From a virus: 36,128 nucleotides of DNA. Both the position numbers and the translations under genes were made by a program. Position 1 is the stretch's first letter, and every line of letters starts with the position of its first letter. Under the pieces are notes generated by a model. The model was not told the origin of the DNA. It did not search any database and saw only the letters and a list, made by a program, of their open reading frames with translations. Shown here one piece after another: positions 23,126 through 30,534 of the stretch. The stretch covers positions 1 to 36,128 of IMG/VR virus record IMGVR_UViG_3300032053_018313. One strand, given 5' to 3'.

Positions 23126-23697
23126 ACGCCTCCCTCCACGACTTCGGGGACCGCATGAGATTCAGTGACGGCGTTGCCGCCAAGACCGATGTCCGCCTGA
23201 TTCTACTGGAGAACATCCCCGCTTGCGTGGAAGTGGTGCGGGCCGGTGAGGCTGATGACAAGAACGGTACCGACTACTGGGCGAAGAGGATTTCGCCGCT
23301 CCGGAGTCTGAGCGTCGATCTCAAATGCCGATCTGGAGATCCCATGGTGGACTGGCGGGACATGAAGCTCGGCAATCCACGTGACGATCTAGCTCTTGAG
23401 ACGTGGAGCGTTCTTCCGGAAAACGGACGGCCGGGAAAACTGGGATGGACGCGAGATCATACCAAAGCGACCGATTACATCCTGTGGTTGTTCCCCACGA
23501 CAGGACGGTGGGTGCTCATCCCTTTCCATATGCTGTGCTCGATTTTCGCAGTGAGATGGGAGGAATGGCGGGAGCGATTCGCCCCCCCGAAACAGCAACA
23601 GAGCAACGGATGGAAAAGTGAATGCGTGTACGTACCGCGCCGCGAACTGTGGGTGGAGTTATACCGTAGGTTCGGTGGGAAGGGGGTAACGGCATGA
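23122..23697 (+). CDS. PD-(D/E)XK-like nuclease candidate
   Basis: 191 residues. VEVVRAGEADDKNGTDYWA followed by SLSVDLKCRSG gives the spacing of a PD-(D/E)XK core: Asp in GTDY, then D-x-K in VDLKC. The downstream segment ALETWSVLPENGRPGKLGWT and the later TDYILWLFP recur in related phage proteins I recognise only as a phage family. It overlaps the methyltransferase by ATGA, which could hint at linked DNA-modification or DNA-processing roles. Catalysis is not shown. Confidence 0.5.
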   Translation: MNASLHDFGDRMRFSDGVAAKTDVRLILLENIPACVEVVRAGEADDKNGTDYWAKRISPLRSLSVDLKCRSGDPMVDWRDMKLGNPRDDLALETWSVLPENGRPGKLGWTRDHTKATDYILWLFPTTGRWVLIPFHMLCSIFAVRWEEWRERFAPPKQQQSNGWKSECVYVPRRELWVELYRRFGGKGVTA

Positions 23698-23912
23698 GCA
23701 ACCCGCGCGTCGAGGTACGGATGAAGCGCGACTTCTACCAGGCCCTTTTGGCCTTCGCGAAGCAGCAAAGCCGCACGCCGGCAAACGTCCTCCTGCACGC
23801 CGCGAAGCAGTTCCTCAGTCAACACCACGCCTGGACCACGGGAATGCAAGGACGACCCTTTGCGCACGTGCGTAAGGGTATGCAATCGAAGAGCGAGGAG
23901 GTCGAATCGTGA
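23694..23912 (+). CDS. Small basic protein
   Basis: 72 residues, beginning MSNPRVEVRMKRDFYQALLA. The N-terminal part (VEVRMKRDFYQALLAFAKQQ, then TPANVLLHAAKQFL) is compatible with a small RHH-like fold, one strand and two helices, but this is weak. ATGA overlap with the nuclease-like gene and GTGA overlap with the next. Confidence 0.5.
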   Translation: MSNPRVEVRMKRDFYQALLAFAKQQSRTPANVLLHAAKQFLSQHHAWTTGMQGRPFAHVRKGMQSKSEEVES

Positions 23913-24106
23913 GCGATTTGGCGGTTTCGGCTCAGGCACCCAGAGTCAGGGTGAACGCCACGGAGGCAGCGAAAGGGGGCTTCCGCATCGAGGTCACGGT
24001 GGAGTGCTTCCAGGGCGAAAACGCCGCGGCGCTCCTGGCGCAGAAGATCAAGGAGGTAAGGGCGGCTCTCACGGCCGAGGGCTTGCAGACAACGGACGCC
24101 GCGTAG
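23909..24106 (+). CDS. Small unrecognised protein
   Basis: 65 residues from a GTG start, with a beta-type segment (GGFRIEVTVECFQGENAAAL) and a helix (LLAQKIKEVRAALTAEGLQT). No family seen. It is translationally coupled to the gene before it. The stop is followed by a 127-base hairpin-rich leader. Confidence 0.5.
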   Translation: MSDLAVSAQAPRVRVNATEAAKGGFRIEVTVECFQGENAAALLAQKIKEVRAALTAEGLQTTDAA

Positions 24107-24233
24107 GCGCCGCATGAGGCCCCGAGGGAGGTGGTGGTCGCCGCCCTCCCGGCCTCTCCTCCGGGAACGGCGGGGGGAGGACCTACGGCGCAAGCCGCTC
24201 CCCTCGCCAACTTCAGAGAGCAAGGAGAGAATC
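24107..24233 (+). promoter_or_regulatory. Three-hairpin leader before recombination genes
   Basis: No gene is supported here, although a reading frame stays open. The first stem pairs GAGGCC (24116-24121) with GGCCTC (24151-24156). It continues as GGGAGG (24126-24131) with CCTCCC (24145-24150), leaving a 4-base bulge on the 5-prime side. A second stem is TCCTCC/GGAGGA (24157-24162, 24176-24181). A third is CGGC-GCAA-GCCG (24186-24197) with a GNRA loop. The SD AAGGAGAG follows. The order of hairpins resembles the leftward element at 19832-20177. Confidence 0.45.
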
Positions 24234-25244
24234 GTGGCAGACAAAGCAGTCGCGGTCGTGACGCCGGATGCCGCAAAGGCGCGGGCGCTCGCGATCATCA
24301 AGCAGCACACGGAGGCGGTCTCCTACGTGCGAACCGAGGACCTCGACACGCAGGGCATGTTCCTGCCCGTCGTCGCGGTCATCGCGATGGTGCCGGCGGA
24401 CCTCCACCAGCTCGCCGGCGAGATGATGATGCCGAAGAAGCACCACGTCGATCGCATGGCGGAGGCCGCGGGGGTCAACGTGACCTCCGTGGACGTCCAG
24501 CATCCGTCGCCGCATGTCTGGACCGCGAAGGCTCACGGGACGAAGCGGGCGCCGGACGGAACCATGCGCGAGGGCGAAGGGGAGTACGCCTTCGACGCCG
24601 AGAAGTACGCGGAGCTCGACTTCCTCAAGGACGAGAAGGGCAAGTACACCACGGAGAAGGCGAAGCGGATCCACCTTCTGGAGTACGGGAAGTTCGGCCA
24701 TCAGCGGGCCAGCACGGGCGCGCGGCTCGCGCTCATCCGGTTCTTCTGCAAGTGCCCGACCGCCTTCAAGCGCGGAGAATTGCCGAAAGCCATGATCTTT
24801 GCGCGGGTCGACCTCAACACGGACGGTCTGCTCGCAACTCCCGAAATGCGTGAGGCCGCGATCGCGCACGCGCTGGGAGCGACCCGGACGCTGTTCGGGT
24901 CCGAGGCCCCGCACGAGTTCGTCGAGCGCAACGTCACCCCGCCGGTCTCCCCGACCGAACCGGAAGCGGCGCCCCTGGGAGGGGAGAGCGCCGGAGCCGA
25001 CCCGTTCGACGACGAACCCGCCCAACCCACCACCACAGAACCCACCCCGCTCGATCTCGCCCGCACCGCCCTCGAGGAGTGGGGGTCGAGCGACCTGGTC
25101 AAAGCCCACCCGCGCGCAGGCCCCGCGGTCACGGCGCTGCTTGCCAAGGCGGACGCCACCCTGGAGGAAATCCAGTCGATGCTCGCGAAGTGCAAGGAGC
25201 TCCAGGACCTGCGGGAGAAGCAGAAAGCGGGAGGCACGGTATGA
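24234..25244 (+). CDS. Possible recombination (annealing-type) protein
   Basis: 336 residues from a GTG with AAGGAGAG upstream; the longer in-frame start lacks an SD. The core holds GQ-like region FGHQRASTGARLALIRFFCK, preceded by HPSPHVWTAKAHGTKRAPDG and followed by AMIFARVDLNTDGLLATPEM. A Pro/Thr linker separates a C-terminal helical tail (about 270-336). No family is certain. Its place before SbcDC and after a possible nuclease suggests a RecT/ERF-like or DNA-binding recombination role, which is inference. Confidence 0.45.
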   Translation: MADKAVAVVTPDAAKARALAIIKQHTEAVSYVRTEDLDTQGMFLPVVAVIAMVPADLHQLAGEMMMPKKHHVDRMAEAAGVNVTSVDVQHPSPHVWTAKAHGTKRAPDGTMREGEGEYAFDAEKYAELDFLKDEKGKYTTEKAKRIHLLEYGKFGHQRASTGARLALIRFFCKCPTAFKRGELPKAMIFARVDLNTDGLLATPEMREAAIAHALGATRTLFGSEAPHEFVERNVTPPVSPTEPEAAPLGGESAGADPFDDEPAQPTTTEPTPLDLARTALEEWGSSDLVKAHPRAGPAVTALLAKADATLEEIQSMLAKCKELQDLREKQKAGGTV

Positions 25245-25330
25245 GAATCACGCAGGTTACGTATCGCCGCGTCTACAACCTCGGCAACGCTTCAGTGGGG
25301 CTCGCGCAGCGGAAGGCAGGTTCGGCATGA
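25241..25330 (+). CDS. Short peptide, truncated NLGN-type protein
   Basis: 29 residues, beginning MRITQVTYRRVYNLGN. Many phages carry a longer protein that begins with a very similar stretch (IT-x-VTY-x-R-x-[FY]NLGNYE...). Here the reading ends about 13 residues after NLGN. The ATG overlaps the previous stop and the stop overlaps the SbcDC start, both as ATGA. It may be a real micro-ORF or a remnant kept for coupling. Confidence 0.5.
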   Translation: MRITQVTYRRVYNLGNASVGLAQRKAGSA

Positions 25331-28300
25331 GCCTGCAAATCCTTCACGCAAGCGACATCCACTACGCGCCCGAGCACAAGGCCGAGGCGCTCGCTTCCCT
25401 GCGGGTGCTTCGCGACACGGCACGCGAGCGGGAGGTCGATCTCGTCGCCATCGCGGGCGACCTCTTCGACCGCGGGTTGCAGGCGACGGACCGGGACGGT
25501 TACGCCGAACTCGTGGCCATCATCCAGGAGATCCTGGGGATCGCGCCCATCGTCGCCGTCAGAGGCACGCCGAGTCACGACCCGCCGGGAGCCTACGACG
25601 TGCTGACCAGGCTACAGGCCAAGCACGAGTTCACGGCGATCGAGCCCGGAACGGCTTACTACCTGCACGCCTCGGGCGACGTCGTCCCGTTTGACTGTGG
25701 CGACGAGAACCGCCTGCTCATCCTGGGGGTGCCGGAGCCAGGGAAGGCGTGGCTACTCGCGAATGGAGACGGCCTGGGCAGCGCAGAGGCCAGCCAGGCC
25801 GTCGTGGATGCGATGAAGGCGCTCCTGCTTGGACTTGGTGGTCTCCGCAGGAAACACCCGGAACTCGCAACCGTCCTGTTGTACCACGGGGCGATCCGCG
25901 GCGCAACCATGGGCGCCGGCCAGCTCGTGAGCGGCACGGAGCTCGCGATCGGCGCCGAGGACCTGGCGCTCGCGGGGGCGGACTATTACCCTCTCGGGCA
26001 CATTCACAAAGCGCAGCAGATCGGAGAGATGCCGGCGTACTACGCCGGGAGCGCGTACCCCGTCGACTGGGGCGAGCTGGATCAGAAGGCGTGCAACCTC
26101 GTCGAGCTGCTCGAGCCCGGCCACCCCCCCGTCATCGAGCGCATCCCGTTCCCGCACCCGCCACGGTGCAAGATCCAGAGCGATGGCGTCAGTCTGGACG
26201 CGCTCCTCGACGAGCGGCCCATGGACGGCAAGCAGACATGGCTCGTGGTCCGCAACACCACAGAGAACCTCGCGGACCTGAGCGAGGAGGCGATGCTGGG
26301 GTGGCTCGTCGACCACGGCGCGCTCCCCGGCTCCCGCGTGACCTTCGACCCGATCCCCGTGGAGACCGTACGCGCCGCGGAGATCACGGACGCGCAGCAT
26401 CTGCGGGACAAGGCGGGCGTGTGGGCGGAGGCGTCCGGGCTTGTGCCTCCCACCGATCCCGTGCTGGCAAAAGCCGACACACTGGAGGACGAGGCAATAG
26501 CCAGCGGAGCGGTAGGCGAGGGCCTGCACATCCGCGTGCGCTCGCTGACCCTGCGCGGGGCCATCGGGATCTGGCGCGGCCTCGGCGTGGACGAAGTGTC
26601 GCTCGACCTCGACGCCTACGAGCCCGGCCTGGTAGCCCTCGTGGGCCCGAACGGCGCCGGCAAGAGCACGCTCATCGAGAACCTGCACCCGTACACGCAG
26701 ATGCTGACCAGGGGCGGCGGGCTCGCGCAGCACTTCCGGCTCAAGGACAGCCGGCGGGAGCTGAAGTTCATCGACGCGCGCACCGGCGCCGAGTACCGCG
26801 CGCTCATTCTCATCGACCCGACCCTCGCGACCCCGAAGACCGAGTGCTACCTGTACAAGGACGGAGAGCCGCTCTGCACCGGGCGCGTCAAGGAGTACGA
26901 GGAGCTGGTCGGCCGCCTGTTCGGCTCGCTCGATCTGTTCGTCAAATCCGCTTTTGTCGCGCAGAAGCCGCCAAAGGGGCACCCGGACCTCGCCGACGCC
27001 ACGCCGGCGGAGCGCAAGAGTCTCTTCCGCGAGCTCGGCGGCCTGGACTACCTCCAGGGGTACGCGGAGAGAGCGAAGGAGCGAGCCGACACCATCGCGC
27101 AGCTCATGGGCGAGGACAGGGCGCGTGCCAGCGTGATCCGGCCGCTACTCGAACAAGAACCGGATAGGATCGTGGAACTCGCGCGCACAGACACGACGCT
27201 CGAAGCAGCGAAGGCGCAAGCTGAAACCGTGAAAGCCGCGGGCGTCGCGCAGCGCAAGCAGGTCGAGGCGCTGGCCGTCCGCGTAACCGATCAGCGCGAG
27301 ATCACGCAACGGCGCGGCTCGCTTCTCGAGGAGCACGCCCGGATGAAGCGAGAGAACGACGCGAGTGAACAGAAATCGAAAACATTCACCGCTGCTCTCG
27401 CGGGCCGGCCGGCCGCGGTGGAGATCGTGCAGAAGGCCGACGACCTGGACAAAGCCAAGGAGGACCTGAGTGAACGAAAAGCGAAAATGTTCACCGAGCG
27501 GGATGCGATCAGCACAAAGCACGCCGCTGCGCTCGCGGCTCATCTCCATGATCGCGACCAGGTGCAGGCGGAAATCCGGCGCATGGAGAAGCAGGCGGCG
27601 GACTTGCGCGCCCGAAAAGCAGGCTTTGTGGCCACGGTCGACACTCTCGGGCTCCAGGCGGAGCAGCCGATAGACGACACCTGCCCGACCTGCGGGCAGA
27701 CACTGCCGGAGGGCAAGCGCGCGGAGCTGGAGGCCGCGCGGGACGAACTGCGCGGGAAACTCGCACAGACGCAGGAGGCGGTGCTCGCTATCGACAACGC
27801 GCTCATCGAGGCCGGGCGAATCCAGTCCGCTGCCGAGACGAGTCTCTCTGCGATGATCGAGCCGCGGGCCCCGACCCTGCCCACCTTCGAGCAGCAGCCG
27901 GCGCTCGACGCAGTGCTCGCGGCGCTGGCGAAGCTCGACGTTCCGCGCGCGCGGGAGACCATCCGGCTGGCAGACGCAGCGGAGGCGCAGATCGCGGCAG
28001 CACGGACCCGGGGCGAGCAGATCGCCGCACGGCTCACCGAGATCGACACCGAGCGGACGGCACTCATGGCCCGCGTCGACGAGACCGTAGGGCCAGAGCA
28101 CGCCAAGGCGCAAGCAACGCTCGACGAGCTGCGCGAGCAGTACACGACGGCAACGGCGGAAGTGGCGCGGCTGGAAGCAGAGGTGAAGGCGCTCAGGGCT
28201 ACCCTCGCGGACCTGGCGCAGAAGCGCGCCACTCTCGCAGAGATCGAGGCGCGAATTGCAGCCGCGGACTGCGATTTGGCCGACTGGCGCTACCTGGAGC

Positions 28301-28809
28301 GGGCCTGCGGGCGCGACGGCATCCAGGCCCTCGAGCTCGACGCGATGGGGCCGAGCATCGCCGAGACCGCGAACGGCTTGCTCGATGCGGCCTACGGCTC
28401 GCGCTTCCGCGTGGAGATCCGCACGACCAGGATTGCCGGAAGGGGCAGCAAGACCAAGCAAGTCGAGGACTTCGAACTCATCGTCCACGACACCGAGCGC
28501 GGGACAGAGCAGCCCCTCGACACCCTGAGCGGCGGGGAGACCGTGTGGATACGCAAGGCCCTCTACGACGCCTTCGGCATCATCCGCGCCCGGACCACGG
28601 GCACCAAGTTTTTGACGGTCTGCCTCGACGAGGCCGATGGAGCCCTCGACCCTGAGGCCAGGCGGCGCTACGTCGCGATGCTCAGGGCCGCCCACGAGGC
28701 GGCTGGCAGGCGGCACACGATCTGCATCACCCACAGCGAGGATGCGCAGCAGGCCATCGGGCAGAGGATCGACATGCGCGAGTTCGCGGGATCGGCGGTG
28801 ACGGCGTGA
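25327..28809 (+). CDS. Single-chain SbcD-SbcC (Mre11-Rad50) nuclease-ATPase fusion
   Basis: 1160 residues with no internal stop. The N-terminal 380 residues are an SbcD/Mre11 metallophosphoesterase: D10-x-H12, GD45LFDRG, H84-D85, H187 (LLYHG) and GH225IH227. The canonical GNHD is replaced by GTPSHD. Residues about 400-1160 are SbcC/Rad50: Walker A GPNGAGKST (440-448), long coiled coils around a zinc hook CPTC (786-789), signature LSGGE (1067-1071), Walker B LTVCLDEADGALD (1096-1108) and H-loop THS. It processes DNA ends and hairpins. Usually these are two separate genes. ATG 25327 is preferred over the upstream in-frame reading that lies inside other genes. Confidence 0.88.
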   Translation: MSLQILHASDIHYAPEHKAEALASLRVLRDTAREREVDLVAIAGDLFDRGLQATDRDGYAELVAIIQEILGIAPIVAVRGTPSHDPPGAYDVLTRLQAKHEFTAIEPGTAYYLHASGDVVPFDCGDENRLLILGVPEPGKAWLLANGDGLGSAEASQAVVDAMKALLLGLGGLRRKHPELATVLLYHGAIRGATMGAGQLVSGTELAIGAEDLALAGADYYPLGHIHKAQQIGEMPAYYAGSAYPVDWGELDQKACNLVELLEPGHPPVIERIPFPHPPRCKIQSDGVSLDALLDERPMDGKQTWLVVRNTTENLADLSEEAMLGWLVDHGALPGSRVTFDPIPVETVRAAEITDAQHLRDKAGVWAEASGLVPPTDPVLAKADTLEDEAIASGAVGEGLHIRVRSLTLRGAIGIWRGLGVDEVSLDLDAYEPGLVALVGPNGAGKSTLIENLHPYTQMLTRGGGLAQHFRLKDSRRELKFIDARTGAEYRALILIDPTLATPKTECYLYKDGEPLCTGRVKEYEELVGRLFGSLDLFVKSAFVAQKPPKGHPDLADATPAERKSLFRELGGLDYLQGYAERAKERADTIAQLMGEDRARASVIRPLLEQEPDRIVELARTDTTLEAAKAQAETVKAAGVAQRKQVEALAVRVTDQREITQRRGSLLEEHARMKRENDASEQKSKTFTAALAGRPAAVEIVQKADDLDKAKEDLSERKAKMFTERDAISTKHAAALAAHLHDRDQVQAEIRRMEKQAADLRARKAGFVATVDTLGLQAEQPIDDTCPTCGQTLPEGKRAELEAARDELRGKLAQTQEAVLAIDNALIEAGRIQSAAETSLSAMIEPRAPTLPTFEQQPALDAVLAALAKLDVPRARETIRLADAAEAQIAAARTRGEQIAARLTEIDTERTALMARVDETVGPEHAKAQATLDELREQYTTATAEVARLEAEVKALRATLADLAQKRATLAEIEARIAAADCDLADWRYLERACGRDGIQALELDAMGPSIAETANGLLDAAYGSRFRVEIRTTRIAGRGSKTKQVEDFELIVHDTERGTEQPLDTLSGGETVWIRKALYDAFGIIRARTTGTKFLTVCLDEADGALDPEARRRYVAMLRAAHEAAGRRHTICITHSEDAQQAIGQRIDMREFAGSAVTA

Positions 28810-28886
28810 TCCTGCTCGTATGCCTCGCGGAGCTCGTCCTGTTCGTGGGCGAGTTCGTGGCGGCGCTGAGGAGGCTCAAACCATGA
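28806..28886 (+). CDS. 26-residue membrane micropeptide
   Basis: A micro-ORF from GTG, encoding MILLVCLAELVLFVGEFV with end AALRRLKP. It is one hydrophobic helix with two Glu inside and a basic C-terminus. It overlaps SbcDC by GTGA and the next gene by ATGA, so it is exactly fitted between them. AGGAGG for the next gene lies inside it. It may be a real membrane peptide or only a translational bridge. Confidence 0.4.
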   Translation: MILLVCLAELVLFVGEFVAALRRLKP

Positions 28887-29134
28887 CCATCACCGCAGGC
28901 CAGACCATCACCATCGAGGGGCATCACGGTGCCTACATCGTGCGGCGGGTGTTCGGCGAGGACGGCGGCACGTACACGCTGACGCTGGATCAGACAACTC
29001 CGCCCTACGGGTACGTGGTGCTCGACCATGTGCACGAGAGGGACGGCACGCTGTACACCGAGCAACTGGAGGAGATCGCTCCCATGGATGAGCCGGTGGT
29101 GGAGCGCGAGCAAGTGCAACTGGAGTTGTTTTGA
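28883..29134 (+). CDS. Small beta-rich protein
   Basis: 83 residues, starting MTITAGQTITIEGHHGAYIV. It is likely a small SH3-like barrel by strand pattern (YIVRRVFGEDGGTYTLTLDQ, YVVLDHVHERDGTLYTEQLE) with an acidic tail ending QLELF. The ending resembles clamp-binding or partner-binding tails but this is not shown. AGGAGG at 28869-28874 precedes the ATG. Longer frames upstream lack an SD. Confidence 0.5.
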   Translation: MTITAGQTITIEGHHGAYIVRRVFGEDGGTYTLTLDQTTPPYGYVVLDHVHERDGTLYTEQLEEIAPMDEPVVEREQVQLELF

Positions 29135-29365
29135 CAGGCTGGCGACTGCCTCAAGTGTCGCTGCGCTGTCCCGGGGCGGCGTAGGGGCCAGAACCTCCTT
29201 GTCTGTTACGGCAGGAGCGCCCGGGCGCTCCATTTCGGGTGAGTGAGGACACCCCGGAGAGACGGGGAACATGCGGGCGCCAGGGCGCGGGGGTTGTCTC
29301 TCCTTTCCCCCGCGGGCCTGCGGCCGGTCCAAGTCCGGCCGCCCGTTGAAGAGGGAGGGGGAACG
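29135..29365 (+). promoter_or_regulatory. 231-base structured leader of the replication gene
   Basis: No gene is supported. There is an 18-base perfect palindrome (29214-29231: GGAGCGCCCGGGCGCTCC). GGAGAGAC (29256-29263) pairs exactly with GTCTCTCC (29296-29303), and the first also lies in the loop of CCCCG-gagaga-CGGGG, so two folds or a pseudoknot compete. CGGG/CCCG (29313-29316, 29342-29345) encloses CGGCCGG-tccaagt-CCGGCCG with a 4-base bulge on the 5-prime side. Then GAGGGAGGGGG forms the SD, which CCCCC at 29307-29311 could mask. It reads as a possible cis-acting RNA. Confidence 0.5.
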
Positions 29366-30184
29366 GTGAGCAAGCAGCGTATTGTGGATACGTGCTTCTG
29401 GGATGACGGGTACATTGCCAAACTCGATCCGTCAGAGAAGCTGCTTTTCCTCTACCTGCTGACGAATCCTCTCACGACAATTTGCGGGGTCTATCAGATC
29501 GAGCTCCGCCGCATTGCTTTCGACACCGGATTCGACCCCGACACGGTGACACGCATGCTGATCAGATTGGAACGGGACGGGAAGTGCTCGTATCGCGAGG
29601 GGTGGATCGCACTGCGCAACTGGATCAAACACCAACGAATCCGCAACAGGAACGTCAGGAGGGGAATCGACAGAGAACTTTCGGCGGTTCCGCCAGAGTT
29701 CGCCGACTGGGTACAGGGAGGGAAACTACCAAGTCACTCCAAATCACTCCGAGTGACTCCAAGTCACATTGCACCTAACTCAACTAAACCTAACTCAACT
29801 AAACCCAACCTAACTAGACCTAACCTAGCGGTAGCGGCCAAGCCCGCCACCCCGGACCCGTTCTCCCTTCACCGCGCAATCCAGGAAGCCTTCGAGTCAA
29901 AGCACGGCGCCTTCAGCGACTACGGGAAAGAAGGAGCCGCCATCAAGCGCCTCATCGCCAAGGCCAGCAAGTCCTTCCCCGCCGACCCCGAGTCTTTCCT
30001 TCGGGAGCTCCTGGAAACCTTCTGGCAACTCAAGGAGAGCGGGGACCGCTTCTGGGGCGAGCAACCTTTCACGCCGTCCGCTTTGAACGCGAGCGGCATC
30101 TACGACCGGGTATGCGAGCGGATGCGGGCGTCGACTCCGACCGACGCAGCGACGGCCCAGGCAATCGAGGGGGTGTTCAAGTGA
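29366..30184 (+). CDS. Replication initiator (DnaD/O-like)
   Basis: 272 residues from a GTG, with the SD GGGAGGGGG. The N-terminal 105 residues form a winged-helix-type domain: SEKLLFLYLLTNPLTTICGV, YQIELRRIAFDTGFDPDTVT, RMLIRLERDGKCSYREGWIA, as in phage replisome-organiser N-termini. A Thr/Pro/Asn linker (NSTKPNSTKPNLTRPNL) covers residues 137-153, followed by a helical C-terminal domain (LHRAIQEAFESKHGAFSDYG onward) of DnaD-like type. It would bind and melt the origin and recruit the helicase. The linker DNA carries direct repeats that may be the origin itself, as in lambda O. Confidence 0.7.
   Translation: MSKQRIVDTCFWDDGYIAKLDPSEKLLFLYLLTNPLTTICGVYQIELRRIAFDTGFDPDTVTRMLIRLERDGKCSYREGWIALRNWIKHQRIRNRNVRRGIDRELSAVPPEFADWVQGGKLPSHSKSLRVTPSHIAPNSTKPNSTKPNLTRPNLAVAAKPATPDPFSLHRAIQEAFESKHGAFSDYGKEGAAIKRLIAKASKSFPADPESFLRELLETFWQLKESGDRFWGEQPFTPSALNASGIYDRVCERMRASTPTDAATAQAIEGVFK
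29731..29830 (+). repeat. Iteron-like repeats, probable replication origin
   Basis: Within the initiator gene, 10-base units run from 29731: AAGTCACTCC, AAATCACTCC, GAGTGACTCC, AAGTCACATT. Then 15-base units follow: CCTAACTCAACTAAA at 29774-29788 and again at 29789-29803, with degenerate copies to 29830. The block is A+T-richer than the rest of the gene. Iterons inside the initiator gene are the lambda/lambdoid origin layout. Confidence 0.55.
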
Positions 30185-30534
30185 CGCACCAAGCTTTCGT
30201 CTCCATGCTCGAGGGCTACTACGGCAAGTACCCGCGTCCAGTCTTGCGCGATTCCATCTCTCGGTACCTCGTCGACTACTCGCCGGCCGACCTGGACGTG
30301 CTCATGCGCGAGCTGCTGCTCACCTACTCCGGGCAGTACCGGCACACCCCGGACATCGCGGTGATGGAGAAGGCGAAGGAGGACATCAACTCCCGGAGCG
30401 CCATCAAGCGCATCGGGCAGAAGGTGCCGGATGCGGCGCTCATCGAGGACATGGCGCATCTGACGAGCGGCGAGCTCGCGGCGGAGCTCGCGCAGATGAA
30501 GCGAGACCTCGACGGGCGCGAGGTGCAGGCATGA
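30181..30534 (+). CDS. Possible helicase-loader-like protein
   Basis: 117 residues from a GTG overlapping the initiator stop (GTGA). It is all-helical, with EGYYGKYPRPVLRDSISRYL, DVLMRELLLTYSGQYRHTPD and IAVMEKAKEDIN. The order of short helices and the P-x-IA-x-MEKA segment recall the N-terminal domain of G39P-type helicase loader/inhibitors. This is weak. Position directly after the initiator is where a loader is expected. A longer in-frame start lies inside the previous gene. Confidence 0.4.
   Translation: MTHQAFVSMLEGYYGKYPRPVLRDSISRYLVDYSPADLDVLMRELLLTYSGQYRHTPDIAVMEKAKEDINSRSAIKRIGQKVPDAALIEDMAHLTSGELAAELAQMKRDLDGREVQA

Noticed and set aside
24799-25326. N-terminal extension of the SbcDC frame
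   Set aside because: It is Arg/Pro/Ser-rich shadow sequence lying inside the 336-residue gene; the SbcD domain begins cleanly at ATG 25327.
27145-28734. 529-codon minus-strand frame opposite SbcDC
   Set aside because: It mirrors a coiled-coil gene rich in Glu/Ala codons, with no SD or promoter.
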